This document shows positions 1 through 9,578 of a stretch of DNA of 64,000 nt, piece by piece. How positions within the stretch are numbered: position 1 is the stretch's first letter; every line of letters starts with the position of its first letter. The position numbers were made by a program, and so were the translations under genes. The stretch covers positions 310,001 to 374,000 of the forward strand of contig NW_022279559.1 of NCBI RefSeq assembly GCF_000004075.3, read 5' to 3'. A model generated the notes under the pieces. The model did no database searches and was not told where the DNA came from. It saw nothing but the letters and a program-made list of their open reading frames with translations. The DNA comes from Cucumis sativus. Lineage: Eukaryota > Streptophyta > Magnoliopsida > Cucurbitales > Cucurbitaceae.

Positions 1-964
1 CGTAAGATTGTATTTAATCCCTATCAATTGTTGGTTTCAAATTGTGGATGCTCAATTTGTTTTGGATGTTAGGGTTGAGTTTCAAGGGACTAAAAACCAT
101 ATTGTCCTACGGTTTAAAAGCGTAAATTTATGGCGCCTTCAATTGTGATACTTAATTGGAGTTGGAAGTGACTTTTCGACTTAAGGTTGGCTTAAGTTGC
201 GGGTACCCCCATTGTGTAAAAATTTTGTATTTGAAGGCTTGAGGGATGTAGGATAAAATCTATGCTAAAAATAAGGCATCTTGGGAGTAGTTCAATTTGA
301 GGAGTGGAGGATCAGGGTCACTGAAACATAAAATAGCTTGAGTTGATATTATAGAACGCTTTGGGGATAGTTATGTCATGATCTGAACCTGTGAGGATAA
401 CTTAGTGGCCTCATGAATCATTGTTTTCCTATCAAACTGAAGTAGGGAAAGCTTATGATCCTGGAGAATTTAGTCGTTGACTGGGAGTGGTCTATTTTCA
501 AGTATTTTCTTATTAATCTATGTATGCTATTATAGTATGCCATGATTTCAAAAAATTCCAATATGAGTGTTTTTGAACTACATGTTAGAAATAATTTTAA
601 AATATGACTTTTGGTTTCCATGTACTATTATATTTTGGAGTGAACCCGAACTTATTAATCATGATTTAAATGACAACTGGTTTAAAAGGATACCCCTTGA
701 TCTGTAATTAAACTTGGATGGTTTGAATGGCCTCTTCTAAAAGTATGTGTCTGATCTTTCAGGACTGAAAACGACTTTACGAAAATGTATTTCTGACCAT
801 GATTGACTTTTAAACATGAAATATGTGATCTTAATCAATGTTGGTGATTTACCCATAAGTTATGCAAATGTGTTTTGGTAGCGCCACACCTATGGTTGTT
901 AGGGGATTTCAAGGCTGAAAGAGGTCGTGGCCATAGATTCAGGAGCCTGAGAATAGGTGAGGAC
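1..964. other. Gene-free repeat-like DNA upstream of solo LTR
   Basis: No reading frame here resembles a protein. The texture (moderate GC, no long A/T tracts) differs from the AT-rich intergenic DNA further right and resembles LTR-retrotransposon sequence. It continues on the far side of the solo LTR from 2889, because the LTR is flanked by the duplicated target AGGAC. It is therefore the older host sequence into which that LTR jumped, perhaps part of a Ty3/Gypsy LTR. That class assignment is an inference from texture only. Confidence 0.4.
960..964. repeat. Left target-site duplication AGGAC
   Basis: AGGAC sits directly before the TG end of the solo LTR and recurs directly after its CA end at 2889-2893. 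Confidence 0.8.
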
Positions 965-2104
965 TGTTGGAATTTTTGTCCTAAAACTCGTAGTTTATAA
1001 ATCATATTCTATTCAATAAAGTTGTTATTGAGAAATTAAATATTATAATCTTAAATCCAATAAATCAAAGTTCCAAGGCTATTTTTTGAATAAACTTGAA
1101 CTTTATGTGTAAACATAAACGTGGATCAAGTTCGAGTATATAGCCTAAATAGTCTATAGTATATGAAATAAAGGTTGGGCGCCTTATTTTGAGAGACTAT
1201 GGATGCGGCCCACTTTGTAGTACAAACGATGTGATCCTAATCGTTCATGTAGAGACATGAAAGTGGGGGCATCCTATGTAAAATGTTTACATAAGACTGA
1301 ACCATGAATTAGTCATTTTTACGTTATAACACCGTTTACTGTTTAAAACTGACTATCTCAATTATTGATGACCTAGGTAACTTAGTCTTAATCCTGAGTT
1401 AACTATGAACTCCTGTTCATACAAGATTATCCTTAGATCTGCATAGGTGAGGGCAGCTCATCAGCGTTGGCCCAATAAGCCTCCCATTTCAGGAGTAAGA
1501 TCGGGTGGATAGCTGGGAACATAGGGTACAAGATGGAATTCACTCCTACCCGCTTTAGGGTTAGTAGATAGGTTGCTCTCTTAAGCACTGAATCCAAGTC
1601 TTGAACAAGGGGCCCCACCCTCTCATTGGCCCGAGAGGGATTAAGTTTATAGGTTGAACCTTAAACAATTGTTCAATAGTGGATTAGTGGGACTTAAGGA
1701 GCAAGATGTAATCTTGGGGGTAAAACGGTATTTTGACCCAGCCAAGGTTACGAGCAACCTGTGAAGGATTAACTTACTGATTATGGTTTTATCAAATGGA
1801 CACAAATATATCTATAGTGAGGGGAGTGCAACTACGGGACTTTAGTGGAATGACCCGTTAGTTAACGAATGTTGATTAACTCGGTTTAAAAGAGTTTAGC
1901 TAGTTAATCTTGAATCGTTGGAGCCCATGATCTATAGGTCCATTAGGTTCCTCTGCTAGCTCATATGGATTAAACTTAGAACAGTGTGATGAAATAAGTC
2001 GAATTGTTCGAATAGGGAGAAGAAAGGAAAACGACATATACAGTGATATAATCGTCGGTCTTCTAATTAGAAATAGAGCTTTATGTTTTACATACTATAA
2101 GTAT

Positions 2105-2370
2105 GAATGCGGATTCATACTAAGAAGCTCGGAATTTGGTTCAAAAATAGTAAAAAGTCAAAATGTTGACTTTTGACTTTGAAAAGTCAAACTTTGACCG
2201 GCCTTATATTCAAATGTGATTTGAATTTTGGAAAAATGAATGCGGATTCATGCTCGAGAGGTTGGAATTAGTCAAGACGGACAAAATGGTAAAAAGTCAA
2301 AATATTGACTTTTGACTTAGAAAAGTCAAAGTTTGACTTTTGACTAGAAAAATCTAATGACCATTTTACC
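2105..2370 (+). repeat. Internal LTR duplication with TTGAC (W-box-like) cluster
   Basis: Two units of about 133 bp each start with GAATGCGGATTCAT (2105 and 2238) and each contain the run TTGACTTTTGACTT. Forward TTGAC cores are visible at about 2166, 2173, 2194, 2305, 2312, 2332 and 2339, with further copies inverted as GTCAA. TTGAC(C/T) is the known core bound by WRKY transcription factors. The cluster lies about 200-400 bp upstream of the LTR TATA element. Binding is an inference. Confidence 0.6.
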
Positions 2371-2548
2371 CTTGGACTAAGTTAGTGGGAAAATCCAACA
2401 TTTTGTTGGATAATCCCACTAACTCTTAGTGGATATGTGGCTATATGAGATATAGACACCTAGCCCACTAAGTTCCACTAATTGTTAGTGGAATATTAGG
2501 TGTTGAGATTTGGCAATTGAATTGCATGCATTTTTGCATGTAATTAGG

Positions 2549-2558
2549 CTATAAATAG
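2549..2558 (+). promoter_or_regulatory. LTR TATA box
   Basis: CTATAAATAG is a near-consensus plant TATA element. The related LTR has TATAAATA at the corresponding place (54614-54621), so the element is conserved between the two copies. Confidence 0.6.
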
Positions 2559-2888
2559 AGATGTTTTCAAATGTTGAAGGACTTTTGCCTCTTTTATCAT
2601 TTTCATCATCTCAACAAAAGAAAAAAGAAAGCTTCCAATCTCATTTTATCTCCATTATTTTCTACACCAAAATTGGGCTCCCACAACCCGGTTCTTTGTC
2701 CAGAGGATAGCAGTTGAGTACTAGTGGTGGTCTCGGGTAGAATGGTAAGAAGACATCAAACCTTTTGAAAGCTTCAAAGGTAATACTTCTTAAAACCCTA
2801 ATTTGATTAGTTTATGGTTACATGTTAATTGTGGCAATTAGGGTAGAAATTCGATTCTTTTTCCGCTGTGCATGACTTAGTTCTATCA

Positions 2889-2893
2889 AGGAC
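2889..2893. repeat. Right target-site duplication AGGAC
   Basis: Exact copy of 960-964, immediately after the CA end of the LTR. Confidence 0.8.
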
Positions 2894-2978
2894 GTGGATG
2901 AAGGATTGTGATTGGCTTCTAGCCTAGCTCAACCCACATGATGGATGGCTCTATGTGCACATAGGAGCGTGATATGGC

Positions 2979-3360
2979 GGTTGCTACTGCGGTAGGTACT
3001 AAGTATGCATGAGCTCAGTTTGACCACGTGTTTTCCTGTCGATATGGATCGCGTGTGAACTATTCTCGACCGTGTATTTAGTATTCTATCATGCTTGGAT
3101 TGGATGCAGGTTGCTACTGTGGCAGATACTAAATATGCGTGAGCTTAGTCTAGTCGCGTGTTTATTTGTGGATATGGATATCGTGTGAGCTATTATCGGT
3201 CGTGTATTTAGTATTCTACCATGGTTGGTTGGATGGATGTCGCTATTGTGGCAAGTACTAAATGTACTCGAGCTTGTTTTGCCACGTGATTTTCTTGATC
3301 GTTTGCGAGCTATTATTATCTCGACCGTATATTTAGGCGCTCTGCTATGGCCGACCCTCA
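2979..3360 (+). repeat. Three tandem units of about 130 bp (diverged minisatellite)
   Basis: Units begin at 2979, 3109 and about 3239 with variants of GGTTGCTACTGTGGCAG. Each then carries ACTAAATATG, a GAGCTTAG-like stretch, a GTGTGAGCTATT-like stretch and CGTGTATTTAGTATTCTA. Spacing is 130 then 129-130 bp, and the third unit is the most diverged. Such subrepeats are common in LTRs and 3' regions of plant Gypsy elements. No protein is encoded. Confidence 0.75.
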
Positions 3361-4829
3361 TATGGTACTGGTTTGTTGGCAAATACATGCGATTTATCGT
3401 AATATGTGATAGTGACGTTTCAATTATTAATTCATTATCGATTCCTTATTTAAACAGTTGTTAGAGTATGTTTACGAGCTTTAATTCTAAAAGAAATAGA
3501 GAAAAACAGTTTCAATGTATATACTTAAGTTTTATATATATTGCAGCATGGGGTGGTTAGAAGTAGCGATTGTAAAATTATGGCATGTATTTGAGAGATC
3601 TCTTAGTGGACTGTAATTCCTCTGTAACTAAATTCCTTGTTTGGATATAAACTCTTATTGAGACTCTAGACTAGCTTGGATGAGTGTGTATGAGACGCAC
3701 TCAATGCGGTTATGAGTCTGAAGATTATAATTAAGTATAGAATTCTCTTTTAAACTCTTTTATCACTTTCTCTACCTTCAATGTCAAACCACTCACTTTC
3801 TCTCTCATTCCTCTCTATTTTTCCCATTCACCATCAGTATATACCCACAAACAAGCTCTAATTTACAGTGTTAAAATAATTTAATTTTGATTAATGAATT
3901 CATTTTAAAACAAAAACATGAAAATCAAATCTAAAATATAAACAAACCTCTGCTCCTTCATTGTCCGCCATTAACTCATCTTCTTCTAAATTCCTCTTAG
4001 CATTTGATCCTAATATATTATTGAAGAGATGTCTTGTTTGATGATACATTTTTTTGCAAAACCCCCAATAAATAAACTAAAGAATTCTTAACCCTACCTG
4101 TTCAATTTTTTCTAAATTTCTCCCTTCATATATTCCTCACCAATTTCCTAATTTTCTCAACCCATCTCCTCCTCTCCATTTTCTCTTCTTTTTTTTTTTC
4201 CATCCAAACACAATTTTTCTCTTGACAATCTGAAATACCAATTCAAAATAAACTTATCTCATAATTGTAATTATAAAAAAAAGCAATAAAACATATCTAT
4301 AACCACAAACTTCATCTCTTTTATAATATATCAAAAACTACCGAGGGAGATTGACCAAACACACATGTGACAAAACTGCTCGCAACTTGAATAATAATGT
4401 GATATATTCACAAAATTTCTTCTACACGGTAGGATTATATGATAAATGTAAAACGCATAAATAATTATGTGAATAAACACAAAAGGCGTTAATAAACTTT
4501 ATTGATCTCGTTGTTGAAAATAATGACGAAAGAAGCACCCAACGACACATAAGGTAGAACCTTTGTATAAAGAAACAACAAATTATATTGAATGAAGAAA
4601 ATGAAAGGGAATTTAGATTTTCCTTTCTAAAATGTTAATTAATCAAATCATTTATAGTTGATCCCACCATTTTCCAGCTGTCAACTTTAAATTCCTGGTC
4701 AATTATCAAGCGCCTAGTTTGGACTTGAGTTTTTCTGCAGTACAAACACATAAAAAATCAAAATAACTCACACAAGAAAACAAAAAAAGATTAAAAGAAA
4801 TAAAAGTTGGAAGAAATAAACAACTAAAT
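3361..4829. other. Intergenic, no gene seen
   Basis: The repeat-like sequence fades out by about 3740. Beyond it is AT-rich DNA with T-rich and CT-rich stretches and short frames only. No RNA gene or conserved protein fragment was recognised. Confidence 0.5.
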
Positions 4830-5230
4830 TTAATTTTCGTTAAATTTTGACACATGAAATTTTTGCCTCGCAACTAAAACTGACCACACACAATAAAATT
4901 AACTATTGTCTTGATATAACAAAAAAAAAAAAAAAAAAAACCATTTCTCCAGAGATTGAAGACAATACCAACAACTTCATTTTTCATGCAATCTTTATCA
5001 CATATAGGATCACACAAATCGTTAGCAACGCCTTTTGTCGTGCATGTTTTCTTGCACGTTTCTACACATGATTTGTATTGAGGCTCTAGATTGGATATTT
5101 CGTTAAACAAAGTATTAGATTTCCTCTCAATCTCAGCATCCCTTTCAGCGGTCATGTGTGCCTTAGAGAATTGCAGTGATCCCACCACAACAATGGACAT
5201 AAAGAAAACAATCGTAATGGTTTTTGCCAT
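4830..5230 (-). CDS. Secreted cysteine-rich peptide, Ole e 6-like
   Basis: A small secreted protein. The first about 24 residues form a signal peptide (MAKTITIVFF start, hydrophobic core, cleavage near FSKA). The mature part has the pattern C-x3-C-x3-C ... C-x3-C-x3-C (SCVETCKKTC, then CDPICDKDC), the double helical-hairpin signature of the pollen allergen Ole e 6 family. The biochemical role of that family is unknown. The single-exon reading runs to 4874 but passes through a run of Phe codons made by a 20-base T tract (A tract on the + strand). A better model is two exons, 5230-4969 and 4879-4830, with an 89-bp GT-AG intron whose pyrimidine tract is that T run, giving 103 residues. The start is the first ATG, about 80 bp below a TATA box. 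The family call is fairly sure; the C-terminus is not. Confidence 0.65.
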
Positions 5231-5309
5231 TTTTTAGTTTTATCTTTTAGTAATTAAGCCTACGTTTTTCCCTTATGGCTTTATCGTATGAGAAAACGAG
5301 GGAAGACCA

Positions 5310-5316
5310 TTTTATA
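5310..5316 (-). promoter_or_regulatory. TATA box of the Ole e 6-like gene
   Basis: On the minus strand the sequence reads GCTATAAAATGG, 80 bp before the ATG at 5230. This implies transcription start near 5285 and a leader of about 55 nt. Confidence 0.55.
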
Positions 5317-5330
5317 GCAATTTTCGTTGT

Positions 5331-6724
5331 TAAATTTAGATCATTGAGCGAAAAGTAGGTTTTTATCTCTCTATAAATATTTGTAACAAGTGGTGAATAT
5401 TTGTTTGTTCTCTAAAAACCAGTTTTTGTTCCTTAATTAACACGTGAATAGAGGAAGAAATGGTAACGATAGCAAATAAAATGTCGGTGTTGACTAAATA
5501 TGGTGTCTCAATTTAAAGGAGATCAATCAAAATAATGAAAACATATGTAGCTTAGATCGAGTGTGTAAACTCAAAGGTAAGGTTGACATTAATTTTATGG
5601 TTTCACGAACAAATAATTGATGTGGATAAATTAGCTTTACCAAACAATAAAATTATACTAATTATTTCGAAGCAGTCTTAATTATGTTGTAAAAAAACAG
5701 AAAAGAAAGAAAGAAAGAAAAAAGGCGTGGTTTAATAGAGAGTGCAACGAGTCAATTATATAGAATTTAAACACCCATGACAAAAATAATCATAAACATA
5801 CCTCAAACCCCCTATTTATTGAAGGCATTAATATGATTTAAATTTGACACAAAATAAAATACAAAAAAGTATCATTCCTCTTCTCAGCACTTCAAACACT
5901 CAACACACATACACACATATAGGCTGCAACATATAATTATTAACACAAAAACCCACAAACATTGTTTTATTTAAAAAGATAACTTTGGTTTTCAAGGAGC
6001 GACACCATGAAGCTTAGTTTATATCGGTCCCAATACAATGGACATCAATAATCGTGGCTTCTTTCGGTTTGAAGTCAATGAGTTTTAAGCAAATTTGGCA
6101 AATTAACTTGGATTTGAATTTTATAGCGATATCAAATTCTTTTAGAATATCATCCCCTAAAATCAGTATTTTCAAATTATTTATAGTCATAAATATTTAT
6201 TTTATGAGTTGAATTGAAAAGTTACATTGAAATATCTTCAAATTTTGAATTTAGAATTATATTCTTTCCTAAAATCGTGCATTTAACGTAATAACCACTA
6301 GAAATCAAGTTTGTATCATCCTATAATTATGCATTTAAAGTGTACACCATTTATTTTAAGAAAATTTTGAATTGTTAATTTTATTTACAACAAAACTTGA
6401 ATTTAGAAGTCCATGTTAAATATACATCACATATATTGATGTATATATAAGATAAAGATGATATATTATATAAATTATCTTGTTGATGATGAATGTATCA
6501 AATATATATTCTGGTTTATTTCTATAATATTCAAATACATAGTGTGATATAGATATATATATTATATACTTTGTTTTCTCTTTCAAACTTATTATTGTTT
6601 TCATTTATAACAGCAGCCATTTTTAGATAAACAATAAAATATTTTGGACTATGATCTTCACACTAAATTCGTCTGACATTCTATTGGTTTTACAAAAATA
6701 AAGTGGTCGATCGAAAAAATATTT
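5331..6724. other. Intergenic, no gene seen
   Basis: AT-rich sequence with simple AT and AAAG tracts and only short chance frames. No recognisable protein or RNA gene. Confidence 0.5.
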
Positions 6725-7499
6725 GCAAAAAGCATAGAGATTTTTTGTCCTATTAGGATTCACTCTTCTCTAAATACTGAATACACACTTGTATAGATTC
6801 AATCTTCTTCAAAGACTAAATATATTGATGTGGCGAGCATTGTATCAGTTGATCGGTGAAACCATTTTTTATTCGTTATTTTTTTGTGTTACCTCCCTCT
6901 TCCCTTCATTGACAAAAACGTTTCATTTTTCATTTTTTTTTAAAAAAATTATTAGAAGATTTTTGCTAGTTTCTTTTTGGTTTTGCCATTGTTTTCTGAA
7001 TCTTTTCTTGATCTTCTTCCCTTTTTTTTTTTTTTTTTTTTTTTGTGTTTGTAGCTTCAATAGCTCGATCACTTCCTCCTCGATCCTCTTCATTTTTCGC
7101 TTTGCTAAAAAATGTCTCGTACGTCCTTTAACGATGGGGTTTTACTCCATTTCACTTTTCTTGTGTTCGTTTTGAGCACATCAATTTATCCCAGAAAAAA
7201 AAATAATAATAAGGAAGAAGAAGCAGCAGGAGGAATGAAACAGACGGCCAAAACAAAATAAAACGAAAGCAAATTTGATCCTTCCTTTAGTACTACTGAA
7301 TTATTAGGAAGAGGGAAAACAAAATTAAATAATAATGATAAAGAATAAAAAAATGGTTTCACCTTTCAACCGCGAGGTGTCTGCCACATCAACCATATTT
7401 AGTCTTTGAAGAAGACTGAATATATAAGTTTATTCAATCTTCTAAAGACTTAATCTCTAGGTAATAAGAAGAAAAAAAATCTCCATGCTTTGTTGATGC
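6725..7499. mobile_element. Fold-back (long terminal inverted repeat) element
   Basis: The left arm (about 6725-6880) and the reverse complement of the right arm (about 7338-7499) match imperfectly over about 155 bp. Shared blocks in order are AAAGCAT(A/G)GAGATTTTTT, then TCTTCTTCAAAGACTAAATAT, TTGATGTGGC and GGTGAAACCATTTTTT. The arms may extend another 20-30 bp inward (CCCTCTTCC). The centre is pyrimidine-rich on one side and purine-rich on the other, with no transposase. This fits a non-autonomous fold-back or MULE-type element. I could not identify a target-site duplication, so exact ends are approximate. Confidence 0.65.
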
Positions 7500-9060
7500 T
7501 TATCAGCCAGTCTATTTTCACAATATATATAAAGAAAGAAATTATAAACAAATGCATGTAAAATTAGATGCACCCAATTATTTATGCTACAGTATATTGT
7601 GTAGAAAGTGTTTAGATTATATAGAACGTGAAGTAGAGTAAATTAGAAAGAAAAGAAATATAGAAATAGTACGATAGAGACGATGATGACCCAGCAGGAA
7701 CAAATTAACAAAAACAATCAATCAAATTGGTCAAACTTTATTATTTAACGCGCTTATTTTTTTATAAAATAATAATAAATAAATAAATAAAAAGAGTTTC
7801 CACGAGTGAAGGCACTCCCACGTGTTAAAACCATTGCCATTGTCTTCGAAACGCGGCGACGTCGTCGTCTTCGTACATTTCCCTAATTCTTTTTAAGCTT
7901 TATAATTCTCTTCTCCGTTCTCCCAATAATCCCTCCCCCCACGTGCGCACCTCCTTAAATCCCGCATTTTTCTTTTTCTTTTTCCTTTTCAATATTCATT
8001 CATCTTCTCAACCAAATTAGGCCGATGATAATTTAGAAATTTAATGGAAACAATTACAAGTGTGTGAAGTTAATAAATCGATACAACCTCAAATTTTAGA
8101 AATATCATGATTAGGTCAACGTTTCAATTGTGGTATGTGATGGATGAATATTGTAATATTTTATGTGAATAAAGTTAAATAAGTAGCAATGTTTCCCTCT
8201 CACTTCTATTTGTTTTATGCATTTTTTTATACATTCATATTCCAAATTTTCAAGGAAGATAGTGGTAAATAAATTATGATATTGTAAATTAAAAAATATA
8301 TTAAACATGTTTATTTTCATATATAATGAAATGATCTAACATATTTATGAATATAGTAAAATACCATCATACTAATGTATCTAAATTTGTCACGCTAGTT
8401 ATATTTTTAAATTTTAATTTAAAAATACTTTGTACATCATAAGATCATTGCACATTTCTTTGTATAGTTTATTCAATGACACATTGTCATCGAGAGCTTA
8501 AGCTCAACTGCCACCCAACACCTAACATCTTTATGTACTAAAAATTAAGAGATGTCAAAACCTTTTTTAAAAGTTATTATTATTGTTATATGATTAAGAT
8601 AACATTAGACATGAACAATTTGTTAGAAACATGAACATAATACAACTAACACAAATTTTCATTATTAAATTAATCTCAACATATAACGTTTAATCTTCTA
8701 CCCACTTATTATAAACAAATAAACAAAACATTAAAAAAAAGGAGCTTAAAATGTATACAATTACAAGAAATTTAATTAGTTGATATTTTAATTGTTGAAC
8801 AACTAATACCAAAATAAATTTAACTCAACTAAGACAGATTTGAGGAAAACTATTTTAGGGTCAAAACATTGAGATACCAATAAATGACCACATTTAATAA
8901 GATAAAAATTATATATTTTTTCTTTTAATAAAAACGAGACCGACATTAAAAATTAAAATATATATTCCAACCAATTTTCTTTTATTAATCCAAAAAGGAA
9001 AAGAGGAAAAAAGAAAAAAAAAAAAAGAAAATTAACCAATTCACACGGACGACACTCTGT
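7500..9060. other. Intergenic; includes a GC-richer island with two G-boxes
   Basis: Around 7800-7960 the sequence is much less AT-rich than its surroundings. It contains CACGTG at 7819-7824 and 7940-7945 and a GACGTCGTCGTC stretch, followed by a CT-rich run such as is found in plant 5' leaders. No downstream coding exon could be recognised, so it may be a promoter or leader of an unannotated transcript or a remnant. The rest is AT-rich and featureless. Confidence 0.35.
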
Positions 9061-9179
9061 CTCTTGTTTTTATATCCCAATTCACATTTAAACAGAGACA
9101 AAAAGTAACAAAAAACCAAAAGAAGAAAAAAAAGAAAAACAGAGAGGAAAACACAATCAATCAATTTGTTTGAAGAAGC

Positions 9180-9578
9180 ATGGGGAAATCGGAATCGGCC
9201 AAAGAATGTAAGAGACACCCAAATCACAATCTCTTACCCGGAATTTGCCCTTCTTGTCTTCGAGAAAAGCTTCAACAATTTCATCAATCTCCCAACTATT
9301 CCGATTCTCAATCAACTTTCTCTTCCCCTTCTTCTTCTTCCTCCGATTTTTTCTTCTCCGCCGATTCCTCTCGCCGCCACCGCCGCCACCACCGTCGTAA
9401 CGCCTCCGAGTTCGTCACTGGGTCGATGGCGGTTGACTTGTTAGCGGACAAGCTGAAGAAGACCGGTTCCATTAGGATCTCTACCGATGGCGGCACCGGC
9501 GCTGGCGTTAAAGGAAAGAAGAAACTTGGGTTTTGGTCAAGGTTGTTGCTCCGCCCAAAAGCTCTGTATTTTAGTTGA
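9180..9578 (+). CDS. Small plant protein with N-terminal CRHP/CxxC motif
   Basis: A 132-residue intronless gene. Residues 10-28 (CKRHPNHNLLPGICPSCLR) contain C10, H13, C23 and C26, a Cys-x2-His...Cys-x2-Cys arrangement that could bind zinc. The same kind of motif opens DUF740/OCTOPUS-like plant proteins, but the long OCTOPUS body is absent. Next comes a Ser-rich segment (about 42-62), an Arg/His-rich patch (SRRHRRHHRR, about 65-74), and a basic C-terminus with KGKKKLGFWSRLLLRPK. No signal peptide or membrane segment is seen. The start is the first ATG (GCATGGG) after an A-rich leader. The serine and arginine stretches are unusually GC-rich for this window. A plant gene of this general type is likely; its function is unknown to me. 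Confidence 0.7.
   Translation: MGKSESAKECKRHPNHNLLPGICPSCLREKLQQFHQSPNYSDSQSTFSSPSSSSSDFFFSADSSRRHRRHHRRNASEFVTGSMAVDLLADKLKKTGSIRISTDGGTGAGVKGKKKLGFWSRLLLRPKALYFS

Larger units (their letters stand above)
965..2888 (+). mobile_element. Solo LTR (Copia-like), 1.9 kb, with 5-bp TSD
   Basis: The element begins TGTTGG at 965 and ends TATCA at 2888, giving canonical TG...CA ends. It is flanked by the exact 5-bp direct repeat AGGAC at 960-964 and 2889-2893. There is no internal coding region, primer-binding site or second LTR, so this is a solo LTR left by LTR-LTR recombination. A promoter-like TATA element (CTATAAATAG) lies at 2549-2558, giving a long U3 and short R/U5. An internal duplication of about 133 bp (about 2105-2370) is rich in TTGAC cores. 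A diverged full-length relative lies at 53084-54971 in the same orientation. Assignment to Copia rather than Gypsy is an impression. Confidence 0.85.

Noticed and set aside
1433-1618. 61-residue minus-strand frame
   Set aside because: Falls entirely inside the solo LTR.
6789-7175. 128-residue Phe/Leu/Ser-rich frame
   Set aside because: It lies inside the fold-back element and is made of T-rich runs; no protein-like pattern.
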